From: Microcosmobacter sp040493455
Lineage (GTDB): Bacteria > Bacteroidota > Bacteroidia > Flavobacteriales > Flavobacteriaceae
Length of the DNA stretch: 64,000 nucleotides
Direction: 5' to 3'
NCBI RefSeq assembly: GCF_040493455.1
Contig: NZ_JANFDA010000005.1
Location: 266,611-330,610, forward strand
In this document: piece by piece, positions 42,430 to 54,400 of the stretch
How the letters are laid out: the number at the start of each line of letters is the position of its first letter
Position numbering within the stretch: the stretch's first letter is position 1
Translations under genes and position numbers: made by a program
The notes under the pieces: model-generated
What the model saw: the letters and a program-made list of their open reading frames with translations, nothing else
Told to the model about the DNA's origin: nothing
The model's database searches: none

Positions 42430-42882
42430 ATGGAACTTATATTAAAACAAGACGTTGAGAATTTAGGATTTAAAGACGATATTGTAACAGTTAAGAACGG
42501 TTATGGTAGAAATTATTTAATTCCTCAAGGGCAAGCTATTTTAGCGACACCTTCTGCGAAGAAAGTATTAGCAGAGAACTTAAAGCAACGTGCTTTCAAA
42601 GAAAAGAAAATAATCGACGATGCTAAAGCTGTAGCTGAAGTATTGAATGGTCTAGAAATAAAGATTGCTTCAAAAGTAGGAACAGGAGACAAGCTTTTCG
42701 GTTCTGTAAACAATATCGATGTTGCAGCTGCACTTCAGAAAGAAGGACAGGACATAGATAAGAAGTTTATCAATGTTATTGGAGGAAACGTGAAGCGTTT
42801 AGGAAAATACAATGCAGTAATCAGATTACACAGAGAAGTAACAGTAGATTTACCATTTGAAGTAGTTGCTGAAGCGAAATAA
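42430..42882 (+). CDS. rplI: 50S ribosomal protein L9
   Basis: 150 residues. The N-terminal domain MELILKQDVENLGFKDDIVTVKNGYGRNYLIPQG is the family signature. The connecting helix and the C-terminal domain (GTGDKLFGSVNNIDVAAAL) are complete. Last gene of the ribosomal operon, followed by a terminator. Confidence 0.98.
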   Translation: MELILKQDVENLGFKDDIVTVKNGYGRNYLIPQGQAILATPSAKKVLAENLKQRAFKEKKIIDDAKAVAEVLNGLEIKIASKVGTGDKLFGSVNNIDVAAALQKEGQDIDKKFINVIGGNVKRLGKYNAVIRLHREVTVDLPFEVVAEAK

Positions 42883-42907
42883 TTAACAAGTATAGTTAAT
42901 AAAGAAC

Positions 42908-42938
42908 AAGGGTTGCACGAGAGTGTAACCCTTTTTTT
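42908..42938 (+). terminator. Terminator of the rpsF-rpsR-rplI operon
   Basis: Arms AAGGGTTGCAC (42908-42918) and GTGTAACCCTT (42923-42933), with one G-T pair, a GAGA loop and a following T-run. Confidence 0.9.
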
Positions 42939-42982
42939 ATTAATTTAAGGCGTCAAAAAATTAACTAATCCTTAAATTCCAG

Positions 42983-45900
42983 ATGAAAAAAACTCTTTTC
43001 TCTTTTCTTTTATTGTGCTTTGTTGCCTTCGGATACTCCCAGGTAACAACATCCAACATTAAGGGTCTTATCCTTGATGAAAATGGAGATCCCTTACCAG
43101 GTGCCAATGTCGTAGCTGTACATACACCAACAGGTACTAAATATGGAGCGGCTACCAATTTTGATGGCCGTTATAGTATTCTCAATATGAGAGTCGGCGG
43201 ACCATACAGTGTAACCATCACATACGTTGGTTATCAAGATAAGGTGTATAACGATGTATTTCTGGTTTTGGGTAAAACCCAGAACATAAATTATCAAATG
43301 GTACAGAATGCTGAAGAATTGGACGCTGTTGTAATTACAGGTTCTAATTCTGGCGTATTTGGTAGTGATCGTACAGGAGCAGAGACGAATGTCGGTCGTC
43401 GTGAAATAACCAGATTACCGACGATTTCGCGTTCAGCATCAGATTTTACTCGTCTAGAGCCTTCATCCACAGGAAACTCGTTTGGAGGACGTAATGACCA
43501 GTATAATAACTTCTCATTAGATGGTTCAATATTCAATAATCCATTTGGGTTAGATTCTCCAACACCTGGAGGTCAAACAGGAGCGCAGCCAATCTCACTA
43601 GATGCGATTGATCAAATTCAAGTTGCTCTAGCACCTTATGACGTCACTCAATCTGGTTTTACAGGTGCTTCGGTAAACGCTGTTACAAAAAGTGGTACTA
43701 ATGAATTTCATGGAACGGTTTATGGATTCTTCAGAAATGAAGGGCTAACTGGTAAAAAGGTCGATGGAGAAGATGTGTTGAGACCAGATTTAGAGCAAAA
43801 CCAATTCGGATTCAGTATAGGGGGACCAATCGTAAAAGATAAATTATTCTTCTTTGCAAATTTTGAAAAAGACCAAAGAACAGATTTAGGAACCAATGGT
43901 TTCTTTGCAGGGACTAACTCTGGAGCGCCAGGAGAGTCTAGGGTTTTAGAATCGGATTTCCAATTGGTAGATAACATTCTTAGACAAGTCGTTATTGGAC
44001 AAGATGCCAATGGAGACGATATGTTCTATAATCCTGGACGATATGAAGGGTTTACTTACGACAGTAACTCTACCAAAGGAATCTTCAAGTTAGATTGGAA
44101 CATCAATGATAAGAATAGATTAGCAATCATCTATAATTTCTTAGAAGCTTCGAGAGAGCAACCAGCTCACCCTACAGCATTAGGGTTTAGAGGTCCTGGA
44201 CCTAATCAACTTCAGTTTGAAAATACTGGGTACGAAATCAACAATAATCTAGATTCTTTCCAATTGGAATTAAACAGTGATTTAGGAAACGGAATTAGTA
44301 ATAAGTTCCAGCTAGGATATACACATTTCGATGATTTTAGAAATGCACTATCATCACCTGCGCCGACAATTACAATCCTTAATGAAGGTTCAAACTATAT
44401 TATTGGAGGGCATGAGCCATTCTCTATAAACAATAGATTAGATCAAAAAGTATTTCAGTTTAACAACAATACCAACATCGTTAAAGGAAATCACACGTTT
44501 ACCGTTGGGTTCTCTTTCGAAAAGTTCCAGTTCGATAATTCATTCAACTTAGGAGCTTATGGCGCGCAAGGTGTTTTCTTCCCAACAGGAGATATTCAAA
44601 GCTTTAGAGATACAGTAGGTGATCCTGGTGCTGAAGCCGCATTAGTAGGTTTCTACCAAGGATTGTTTAATGCTGCTATAGCTGCAGACAGCGCTTTGAA
44701 TGCTGCAGGTACAGGAAATCCTGGAGGTTGGGCATTAGCAGAAACTAATGTAGGTCAGCTTGCTTTTTACCTTCAAGATGAATGGAACGTTAATGAGAAC
44801 TTTAAATTGACCTATGGTGTTCGTTTCGATAGACCATTATATTTTGATACAGCTGAAAAGATTAGAGAAAACATAGATAGAAAAGGCGGTCCATTCGATC
44901 CTGGAACGTTTACAGGAGGAACGTATCAGCCAACAATCAATTACTTTGATCCAGATACAGGAGCTACTGTAAACTTAGATTCTGAACAATTACCATCCAA
45001 TGATTTCCTAATATCACCAAGACTAGGTATAAACTGGGATGTGAATGGTAATAACAAGACTCAAGTTAGAGGTGGAACAGGATTATTTACTGGTCGTTTC
45101 CCATTCGTTTGGTTAGGAAACCAAGTACAAGGTGTAGATTTCTTCTTCTATCAATTAGTAGATCCAGATTTCCAATGGCCACAAGTATGGCGATCTAATC
45201 TTGGTGTGGACCACAGATTGGAAAATGGAATTACGCTTAGTGCAGATTTATCTTATACTAAAGATATCAATGGTGCACATGTACAAAATTGGGCATTGAA
45301 TAACCCTTCTGGAACATTACAAGGTGTAGATAACAGACCAGTTTATGAGGCTTCTGATATTGCAGTGAATGCGTTTGGAGGCCCTACAAATGCATACGTG
45401 TTTACCAATTCTGATAAAGGGCGCATCTGGAACGCCACCTTAAAAGGACAAAAAACATTTGACAATGGATTATTTACAAGCTTAGCATATAACTACTTAA
45501 ATGCGAAAGATGTAAACTCAATCGAAGCAGAAATTACAGGAGATGCTTTTGCTGGTAATGCTATTTCTGGCAATGCCAATGATGATGTGTTAAGTTATTC
45601 AAGATATGGAGATACACATAGAATTATAGGTGTAGCATCTAAGAAATTCTCTTACGGAAAAGATAAGTTTGCTACAACGATTTCGACATTCTTCGAGTAT
45701 GCTCAAGGAGCACGCTTTAGCTATACTTATGGAGGAGATCTTAATGGTGATGGTTCTAACTTCAATGACTTGTTATACATTCCTACGGCTAGCGAAGTAC
45801 AACAAATGCAATTTGCAGAAGCAGGCATGGCAGATGCGTTTGAAGCTTATATTCAACAAGATGATTACTTAAGTGATAATAGAGGTTCTTATGCTGAGCG

Positions 45901-46207
45901 TTACGGAGCATTGGCACCATGGAGAGGTCGCTGGGATATTAAGATTCTGCAAGACTTTAATTTCAAAGTAGGTAAGGAAACACATACTTTACAATTGAGT
46001 GCAGATGTTCTTAATGTTGGAAACCTAATTAATAGTGATTGGGGTGTTGTAGAAGTACCAAACAGCATTCAGCCACTTGGAGTTTCTGTAGATGAAAATA
46101 ATGTACCTACATATACTTTTAATGGTGATTTAACACAGACATTCAGTTCCGATGTGAGTTTGTTATCTAGATGGCAAGCACAGTTTGGAGTTCGTTATAT
46201 TTTCTAA
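42983..46207 (+). CDS. Oar-like TonB-dependent outer-membrane receptor
   Basis: 1074 residues: signal peptide (1-20, ending FGYSQ), a carboxypeptidase-regulatory-like domain (about 25-105, IKGLILDENGDPLPGANVVA), a plug (about 120-240, RREITRLPTISRSASDF, NDQYNNFSLDGS, AGQ-type GFTGASVNAVTKSG) and a large barrel ending FGVRYIF. This is the Oar/OmpA-related TonB receptor type, known in Myxococcus for signal-protein secretion and in Bacteroidota as large-substrate or protein-exporting receptors. No SusD partner follows. It ends in a hairpin terminator that overlaps the next promoter. Confidence 0.88.
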   Translation: MKKTLFSFLLLCFVAFGYSQVTTSNIKGLILDENGDPLPGANVVAVHTPTGTKYGAATNFDGRYSILNMRVGGPYSVTITYVGYQDKVYNDVFLVLGKTQNINYQMVQNAEELDAVVITGSNSGVFGSDRTGAETNVGRREITRLPTISRSASDFTRLEPSSTGNSFGGRNDQYNNFSLDGSIFNNPFGLDSPTPGGQTGAQPISLDAIDQIQVALAPYDVTQSGFTGASVNAVTKSGTNEFHGTVYGFFRNEGLTGKKVDGEDVLRPDLEQNQFGFSIGGPIVKDKLFFFANFEKDQRTDLGTNGFFAGTNSGAPGESRVLESDFQLVDNILRQVVIGQDANGDDMFYNPGRYEGFTYDSNSTKGIFKLDWNINDKNRLAIIYNFLEASREQPAHPTALGFRGPGPNQLQFENTGYEINNNLDSFQLELNSDLGNGISNKFQLGYTHFDDFRNALSSPAPTITILNEGSNYIIGGHEPFSINNRLDQKVFQFNNNTNIVKGNHTFTVGFSFEKFQFDNSFNLGAYGAQGVFFPTGDIQSFRDTVGDPGAEAALVGFYQGLFNAAIAADSALNAAGTGNPGGWALAETNVGQLAFYLQDEWNVNENFKLTYGVRFDRPLYFDTAEKIRENIDRKGGPFDPGTFTGGTYQPTINYFDPDTGATVNLDSEQLPSNDFLISPRLGINWDVNGNNKTQVRGGTGLFTGRFPFVWLGNQVQGVDFFFYQLVDPDFQWPQVWRSNLGVDHRLENGITLSADLSYTKDINGAHVQNWALNNPSGTLQGVDNRPVYEASDIAVNAFGGPTNAYVFTNSDKGRIWNATLKGQKTFDNGLFTSLAYNYLNAKDVNSIEAEITGDAFAGNAISGNANDDVLSYSRYGDTHRIIGVASKKFSYGKDKFATTISTFFEYAQGARFSYTYGGDLNGDGSNFNDLLYIPTASEVQQMQFAEAGMADAFEAYIQQDDYLSDNRGSYAERYGALAPWRGRWDIKILQDFNFKVGKETHTLQLSADVLNVGNLINSDWGVVEVPNSIQPLGVSVDENNVPTYTFNGDLTQTFSSDVSLLSRWQAQFGVRYIF

Positions 46208-46229
46208 AGACTAATTCAATAATAACGTG

Positions 46230-46266
46230 TAAATTTGCGCTCTTAATTTTAAGAGCGCATTTTTTA
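46230..46266 (+). terminator. Terminator of the Oar-like gene overlapping the next promoter
   Basis: A perfect 11-bp stem TGCGCTCTTAA (46236-46246) / TTAAGAGCGCA (46249-46259) with a TT loop and T6 tail. A -7 box TAAATTTG (46230-46237) runs into its left arm and would start transcription of the 46276 gene inside the hairpin. Confidence 0.8.
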
Positions 46267-46275
46267 TAATTAGTT

Positions 46276-46743
46276 ATGAAGTATTCAAGATTAAGCAAAG
46301 AACAGTTAGAAGAATTGCATCAGGAGTTTATCAACTTTTTAGCGACGCAATCCATTACTGCAGATGAATGGACAAGGATTAAAACTGATCAACCAGAAGT
46401 AGCAGAACAGGAGTTAGACGTATTCAGTGATTTGATTTGGGAAGGCGTATTGAATAAAGTTGAATACATAGAACATATTTCGCCTAAACAAATGCATTTA
46501 TTCAGAATGAAAGAAGAAGGCATGCATGTTATCGCGCTGAATATTAAAGTTGATATCGATATTACTACAAATGAAGGCTATCAGTGGCTTAGAAGTAATT
46601 TAATGAATGAATCAGTAGAGTTTCTACAAGCCAATAAAGAATACTCAGAAGACAAGAACTTAGATAAGTTCAAATTGATTCAACAAGGCGGAGCAATAAC
46701 CAAAGGCGAATTGTATGGTTACTTTGATAACCTAATAAATTAA
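46276..46743 (+). CDS. Conserved Bacteroidota protein (DUF6495-like)
   Basis: 155 residues, cytoplasmic, no signal peptide or membrane helix. It begins MKYSRLSKEQLEELHQEFINFLATQSITADEW and continues with DVFSDLIWEGVLNKVEYIEH; I recall this as a short protein conserved across Flavobacteriia, filed as DUF6495, but the domain number is from memory. No catalytic motif is apparent. It has its own promoter inside the preceding terminator. Confidence 0.75.
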   Translation: MKYSRLSKEQLEELHQEFINFLATQSITADEWTRIKTDQPEVAEQELDVFSDLIWEGVLNKVEYIEHISPKQMHLFRMKEEGMHVIALNIKVDIDITTNEGYQWLRSNLMNESVEFLQANKEYSEDKNLDKFKLIQQGGAITKGELYGYFDNLIN

Positions 46744-46989
46744 TTTCACCGTTGGCGTTTCATTCAAATTAAGAAATATTGAACGTAGGAATGAAGGTGC
46801 AAAGCAAAGCTTTAAGCACGAAATTCCGAAAGTGAAAGATGCTTTAGCAATTTCCTTATTTGAATTTGATTTTTTGGTTCGTTTTGTATCAAGACAAAAT
46901 GAACATATAAATAAATTAGAGTTTTAATTACTTTTACAGCAAATTAGTTACTAATAAAAAATAGATCTCCACTTTTGTGGGGAGTAGAT
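46744..46989 (+). other. Gene spacer with a start-less open frame, possible dispersed repeat or gene remnant
   Basis: From 46739 to 46927 one frame is open for about 62 codons but has no start codon; its middle encodes RNEGAKQSFKHEIPKVKDAL and later FDFLVRFVSRQNEH. The wording resembles short fragments I have seen repeatedly in flavobacterial intergenic regions, so this may be a dispersed repeat or decayed gene. The last part (about 46970-46984, CTCCAC to GGGGAG) can fold into a small hairpin just before hisS. Confidence 0.4.
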
Positions 46990-48360
46990 ATGGCACAAAA
47001 ACCAAGCATACCAAAAGGCACAAGAGATTTCAACCCAGATCAGGTTGCAAAGCGTCGTTATATATTTAATACGATTCAGGAGCAATTTGAACAATTTGGA
47101 TTTCAACCTATTGAAACGCCAAGCTTTGAAAATTCTGAAACCTTAATAGGGAAATATGGTGAAGAAGGGGACCGCTTGATTTTCAAGATTTTGAATTCTG
47201 GGGATTATTTAAGTAAGGTTGATGATGCTGTATATTCTGAAAAGAATTCGAATAAGATTACTGCTAAGATTTCTGAAAAAGCGTTACGCTATGACTTAAC
47301 GGTTCCTTTTGCACGTTACGTTGTTCAAAATCAAAATGATATTACGTTTCCATTTAAACGCTATCAAATACAACCAGTATGGCGCGCCGATCGTCCACAG
47401 AAAGGACGTTTTAGAGAGTTTTACCAGTGCGATGCCGATGTTGTAGGGTCTCAATCATTATGGCAAGAAGTAGAGTTTGTGCAATTGTACGATGCTGTGT
47501 TTTCTGCTTTAGGATTGAAAGGAACTACCATAAAAATCAATAACAGAAAAATATTGTCTGGTATTGCAGAAGTCATTGGAGCTAAGGATAAGCTTATAGA
47601 TTTTACTGTTGCTTTGGACAAGCTCGATAAGATAGGCGAGGAGAAGGTAAAAGATGAAATGCGTAGCAAAGGTATTTCTGAAGAGGGGATTGATAAGCTA
47701 CAACCATTATTTGAGTTGAGCGGTAATTTTGGAGCACAAATCGAAAAGCTCAAATCAATTTTATCGAGTTCAGAGGATGGTCTTAAAGGTATTGAAGAAC
47801 TTGAGTTTGTAGATAAAGCAATACAAGAGTTAGGATTAAAAACATCAACTTTACAATTAGATGTCACCTTAGCCAGAGGACTAAATTATTATACAGGAGC
47901 TATCTTCGAAGTATCTGCGCCAGAAGAGGTACAGATGGGTTCTATAGGTGGTGGCGGTCGCTATGATGACCTTACTGGAATCTTTGGACTTAAGGATGTT
48001 AGTGGTGTTGGAATAAGTTTTGGTTTGGACAGAATTTATCTGGTGATGGAAGAATTGAATCTGTTCCCTGAGACAATTACGGAAAGTACCAAAGTGTTGT
48101 TCATCAATTTTGGAGAGAAAGAAGCTTTGGCATGTATGAAGGCAATTAAAGCACTTAGAGAGAATGGAATCAGTTCTGAGTTATATCCAGACAGTGCTAA
48201 GATGAAAAAGCAAATGACCTACGCTAATAGACGACAAATTCCTTATGTAGTAATCGTAGGAGAGGAGGAACTCAATACAAACATGTTTGCTCTAAAGAAT
48301 ATGGTTACAGGTGAACAAGAAAAAGTTCCAATTGAACAATTGATTAAAAATTTGAAATAA
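46990..48360 (+). CDS. hisS: Histidyl-tRNA synthetase
   Basis: 456 residues from the ATG at 46990 (MAQKPSIPKGTRDF, the family start); a GTG/TTG-type start at 46975 adds five residues and lies in the hairpin. Class II motifs: motif 2 in FKRYQIQPVWRADRPQKGRFREFYQCDAD, HisA ARGLNYYTGAIFEV, motif 3 GGGGRYDDLTGIFG with VGISFGLDRIY. The C-terminal anticodon-binding domain is complete. It charges tRNA-His. It converges on the giant T9SS gene with a shared terminator. Confidence 0.97.
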   Translation: MAQKPSIPKGTRDFNPDQVAKRRYIFNTIQEQFEQFGFQPIETPSFENSETLIGKYGEEGDRLIFKILNSGDYLSKVDDAVYSEKNSNKITAKISEKALRYDLTVPFARYVVQNQNDITFPFKRYQIQPVWRADRPQKGRFREFYQCDADVVGSQSLWQEVEFVQLYDAVFSALGLKGTTIKINNRKILSGIAEVIGAKDKLIDFTVALDKLDKIGEEKVKDEMRSKGISEEGIDKLQPLFELSGNFGAQIEKLKSILSSSEDGLKGIEELEFVDKAIQELGLKTSTLQLDVTLARGLNYYTGAIFEVSAPEEVQMGSIGGGGRYDDLTGIFGLKDVSGVGISFGLDRIYLVMEELNLFPETITESTKVLFINFGEKEALACMKAIKALRENGISSELYPDSAKMKKQMTYANRRQIPYVVIVGEEELNTNMFALKNMVTGEQEKVPIEQLIKNLK

Positions 48361-48388
48361 AAAAAGCCCCAATTAATTGGGGCTTTTT
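48361..48388. terminator. Bidirectional terminator between hisS and the giant gene
   Basis: A perfect 14-bp palindrome, AAAAAGCCCCAATT (48361-48374) and AATTGGGGCTTTTT (48375-48388), directly after the hisS stop. Confidence 0.92.
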
Positions 48389-48416
48389 TAGGTTAAGATT
48401 TAAGAGATTTGGAGCA

Positions 48417-51400
48417 TTACTTAACTAAAACTTTCTTAGATACTGAACCGCTTGCAGTATATAATTTGATAATGTAAGTACCACTACTTAAATTCTTAAC
48501 TTCATATTCAGAATAACCGCTTCCTGAAATATTTTCTATAGTGTGTATCGATTGTCCAAGCATGTTGAACATCTCAATTGACTTTATGTCTAATCCTGTT
48601 GGATTTCTAAGTACGACGCTTTCAATGTCATTTACATAATAAACGTCTACTGTATTCAATTCACTTTCTCCAATGCTTAATGAATCTGGATTACTGAAAG
48701 TAATTTCGAATCTATCATTGTATTCACCTGCATCCAGATAGAATTCATGATCTCCTTCTGAAAGGTTATAGTACATCTCGTTATCCTTATCGTGAAGGTA
48801 AACTGTGATATTACTTGGTACGTTTTCTAATTCGTTGATAGAAATAGTATTCATACCGTCCATATCTGTTTTGATACCTATTGGATAAACTGAATAGTCT
48901 TCAGCTTCATTACTACCTTGAATAATATACTTTTCACCTTCAACCATCCAGTAAAGATCATCCATCTGACTTTCATTCAACTTGGCATCATAACCCCAAT
49001 CTACATTTACAGTAGCGTTTTCATCTATAGTTAATAATACCTGACGTTGTAAAGTATTCACGGAGTATAATCCAATTCTGAATTTCATTCTGTCATCGCC
49101 ACCTGTATTAACATTTGGATCTGCAGCTGTTCTCATGAACACTGAAGCACCACCATCTAATACTGCGCTTTCTCTTTGGAAGACACGTTGACCATTGTTA
49201 AAGTTGATAGTTCCTCCAGAACCTTCAGCAACAACAAAGAATCCTTGACTTACTGCGATATATCTTCCTGGACGTTTTCTCGGAGTTCCTCCTGTACCTA
49301 CATCTGGGTCGTTAACACCAAGTGACGCAGATGGCACTCCACCAGAAAGGTTATAGGTTGCATAACCTCCAAGGTAATCACCTAGGTTGTGGTTTCCACC
49401 TCCCCAGTGCTCCCAGAAGTATAATGTACCTGTAGTCGCTCCTGTGCCTCCAATAACGCTTCCGTTATCTAAGATGAATTGATTAGCATCTATTGCTGAA
49501 GCATACGGATTACCAACTAGATAATCATTGTTGGCATTGATGGTAAGGTTAATGTCACCATTGTTTGGTTTACCAAGGAATACATAGTTTTGCTCATCAG
49601 CTACAACTCCAGAACCAGGTCCTTTCATTGTAAATCCTTCACCAGCCAGCATTGATCCAGTACTACGTACATGTTGCCATGCAGAATAGTCATCATCTGG
49701 TTGGTTAGCAAATTTCCATATCCAGTAATCTGCAATAGTAATAGGGTTAGTATTACTACCATCATATCCAGAAGTTGCATAAGTAATAGCATTAGTACCA
49801 TCTCTCATAACATCTGGTAGGGTATAACCATTATTATTTGTTGTTGTATTCATAATACCTACTGGTGATGACCAATAGTTATATGTATAGGTATCTGCTG
49901 TACCTTGTTGATCTCTTTCTACTGAACCAGCACTTGTTACTGCTAGATCACTATCTAAAGATTGTATTAATTGTGATTCACCTTCAAGATCAATATCTCC
50001 ATCTAAGTTTAAGTAATGCGTTACGGTTAACCCAGTACCATCAAATGTAGTTGTAGCTAAATTTGTAGTACCATCAACTGTAAGCGTATTACTATCTACG
50101 AATAGAGCAAGTACCGATCTGTTTCCATTGTTAGCCGTTGGTAAATCAGAATCGTCATCAATAACAACGGAGTGCGTTGTTCTTACAATATTCCAATCTA
50201 CTGAAACATTACTGTCGACAATAGATGTAGTACCAGGAATGGTTTGTAATGTACCATTTACCCATGTATTATTAAGATCCCATTGTCCATCTTGAGCAGA
50301 TTGGTAAGGTAAAGGAGCAGTTTGTCTGTCGACAGTTCTCAAGTTTCTTAAAGCTCCTTGATGACCATTACCAGATTCGTCTTTCGTATTTGTATATGTA
50401 TATGTAGACATTGGGTAGTAACCAGCTAGATCAGCCCAAGGCAATGTACTTACATCGTTCTTGGTTGGTGTTACACTGATATCGTTAAAGTATTTACCAG
50501 AAACGAATGTTGCATTAGCTTCAATCTCCTGGTTCATGATATAGTGTAATTGATCTACTGTTAAAGCAGCATCCCAAACACGAACCTCGTCAATGTTACC
50601 ATGGAAGAATGCTTGTGGAGTATTCTTTGCCGCAGCACCAATATAGAATGAATGTGTTGTCGCTGCTGGTGCAGATAAACTCGCAGTGTTAGAAAGCACA
50701 CCATCGATGTACATACGAGCTGTACCTGAGCTATACGTTACAGCAATATGATGCCATTGATTTAATGGAATCTGAACGTTAGATGTTATTGACTGTGATC
50801 CACTAGCTCCCCAAGACATTTCAGCATAACCAGTAGTCGTGATTTTTAAATCATATCCACCAGTATAAGAAGCATCACGCTTAGATAAAATAGACTTGTT
50901 AGCAGAGTTAGTATCTCTCATCACCCAAGCAGAAACTGTAAATCCAGTATTGTCTAGGTCTAAGGCATCTTCCATATCTACATAGTTGGTATCTGCTGGG
51001 TCGAAATAAATCGAACGCTCAAACACACGCTCTGGTGCCCAACCAAATGTGATATACTTAGTGCCGTCAAAATCATAGTTTGTAGTTAATGTCGCTTCAC
51101 CTAATTCATTAGTCGTCGCTGACATTACTCTATAATCTGCAGTAGGGTCAAAGTTTGGCGTATCTGATATAAACATTAAGTAACGTCCATCTGGAGGTGT
51201 CGCAGTTCTTACAGCATTTGTAAGGATTTCAACTTCAACTTCTGGAATATCTCCACCTCTTTCAACAACTTTCCATGTTCTTGCGATACCGTTAAACTGT
51301 ACCCAAGTACCACCTGAAATAGTAGGTGTAATATCTGTACTCATATCTACATCTACAACTACAGCTGGATCATCTAAATCCACACCATCGTTACCCCAGA

Positions 51401-54400
51401 TAAGGAATTGCTTATCAGTTAAAGATGTATTTGTGTTAAGATTGTTTGTGTTAGCAATACTAGAGATTCCCATGGTTAATACACCTTGTGTTCTACCAGT
51501 TCCATCTGTAGCATTGTTTACACTTCTAGATTGCTTTTGTAATAGATCAGAATCATCATCTCTACCGATTCCTGCGATATCATAGTTAAACACATCATTT
51601 GCAGGAACTCCAGTATCAACATCCCAGATTACAGTACCATCACTATCTACATAGTCTTGAGAAGTACCATTAACACCAAGTGTGATTCCATACTTAATAC
51701 CTAAGTAAGATTGAATTCTATTTCTTTCTTGTGTTAAATCTGTATCAGTTAATCTATCTTTAAATGAGATAACTTCAGCAATTCTTGCATTAGTAGTTGC
51801 TTCCCAACCTTTACTACGACCAATCCAGTAACGTGTGTCGTCACTATTAAGGAATTCGGCAACGTCATTTTGGTTGGTTTCAATATCGTTAGCATTGTAA
51901 TACAACTCCTGTTGTGTATTACCAGTATTTCTTCTTGTATTTATAATACCTACATTGTCATAGCTAGAACCAGTTCCGATTTCTGCAACAGCATAACCAT
52001 CACCAGCTTCCGTTTGGGTATAAGTAGAGTGTGCATAAGAAATAATCTCTCCACTAATTCTACCAGTATAATCTCCAAATCCAATTCCTGTTGTATCCGT
52101 CTGATTATTTGAAGTATTAGAATCACCACAAATAACATCCATAAAACCAAAGCTATTATCAACTGGAGTGTCATCTGGAATGATAACGATAAACAACTCT
52201 TCTGTGTAATACCCATAATCACCTTCAAGGAATTGCGTTGTATTAAGGTCATATCTATAGTCACTGTCTAGTGAGAATGTAGCATAGGTATTATCGAACT
52301 CAATTACAGGATTGAAGTTTACATTATCTGTTGCATTATCTCTGTATGTAGGGCTTTGTGCAGCAATATGTGGCTTAGCGTCTGCTGCAAATCCTTGATC
52401 TTCCCATACAGATACAGAATCTCCATCAGTATGGTTACCATCATTAGCTTTTAACCATAACGATAAATCTGTAGTCGCATCGCCAGGAATGATTGTAGGA
52501 TCGGCTGCATCGAATAATGATACATTATCGATTGCCATATCACTTCTATTATCATTAGACACGTCACCAACAAATCTTAGCTTAATAGTTTGCCCGATAT
52601 AAGGTGAAAGGTCAAGACTTATAGCAATCCATGCAGATAATCCAGCACTTTGTAGCGAACCACTATGTGACCAAGGGATTACCGTAAATGTAGAACCTCC
52701 ATCTGTACTTAGCTCAATGCTTAAATCTCCCATATAGCTTGTACCACTGGCTTCACCTCTCATATGGAAGTGGAACGTAAATCTTGGGTTAGCAAGACCT
52801 GTTAAATTATAACATGGACTATTAAGTATTGCAGTAGTATTAGTATTACCATTAGACTCAGTAAATAAGTAATAACTACCACTATCTGCTTGAGCAGGAC
52901 CAGTTTGCGTAGATGGTGTACCACCAGTTTGTCTTGTCCAATCAAAATCATCACTAGATGTTTCTTGATACCAATCGCCTAATCCAGTTTCAAAATCTTC
53001 AGAGTGTGGGAAAGATGTTATTGTGCTTCCTCCACATATATCGATACCCATACCTTGAATATCAAATGTATAAGGGTTCTCATCACTATCATCATTTGCA
53101 ATCGAAACAGATGCAGTCCTTAACCCTAAAGCACTTGGGTTGAACGTAATGTCGAATGTTGTACTACTACTAGACGCAATAGGTGTTGATGGGTTTGCAG
53201 TAAGTGTAAAATCTGCTGCATGAGCTCCAGTAATGGTTACATATGGAGAAGAACCAGTTAAGTTTAATGAAGCTGTACATCCAGTATTATTAATCGTAAA
53301 TGTGTTTACATTGAATCCAGCAGCTGCGTTAACACTACCAAAGTCTGTATCATCTGTCGGATCCGGAGTCGTATCACCATCAGTGATTTCAGTACCGTTT
53401 CCTGTAACTTGCATTTCTGCTCCTGCAGCACCACCTGAGACGTTAAAGTTAACATTAACACCAACTCCAGCTGAGGTAGTAGATGAACCATCGTTATTTA
53501 TAACAATAACACCATTAACTCTTACAATAACGTATGGTCCTGTTCCATTCCATCCGTCACCATATGTATCGTACATGGTAATGTAATAGTTATTTAAATC
53601 TTGAAGACATCCAAGATCTACAGTAGTTGCATAACTGTTATTGGCACTACCATCGTATCCATTGTCAATTGTGCTTAGCAAAGTATTACTTGGATCATAC
53701 ACTTCAACTCTGTTTTCAGAAGACCAGCTAGGCCAGTAAACTTCTACTGTTACCTGAGAGTATGTAATTGTAGAACCAGTACCTTGTATATCGAATGTAT
53801 AAGGATTTTCATCACTGTCATTGTTGGCGATAGATACTGTTGCAGTTCTAAGACCTAATGCACTTGGATTGAATGTAATATCGAATGTTGTACTACCGCT
53901 AGCTCCAATAGTCGCAGCAGGAATTGCAGTAACCGTAAAATCTCCAGCATGAGCACCACTAATTGCTACATAAGGCGAAGCCGCTGTAAGATTAAGGTTA
54001 AGTGTTCCTGTGTTCTGAATTGTAAACGTATTTACATTGGTTCCGGCAGCAACATCAACACTACCAAAATCAGTATCATCTGTTACAGATGGTGTAGTAT
54101 CACCATCAGTTATATTAGTTCCGTTTCCTTGAATGTTGATTTCTGGCGCTGGCGTGAAACCAGTACCTTGAATATCAAACGTGTAAGGATTTTCATCACT
54201 ATCATCATTAGCAATCGATACCGTAGCTGTTCTTAAACCTACAGCACTTGGATTGAAAGTGATATCAAAAGTTGTATTTCCACTTCCTGCAATCGAAGGC
54301 GCAGGAATTACTGTAACTGTAAAATCTGCTGCATTTGCACCACTAATTGCCACATAAGGTGAACTTCCCGTAAGGTTTAAAACTGCAGATCCTAAGTTTT

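Noticed and set aside
53233..53586. 117-codon ORF antisense to the giant gene
   Set aside because: It mirrors the repetitive Thr/Asp/Gly-coding sequence and has no signal of its own.
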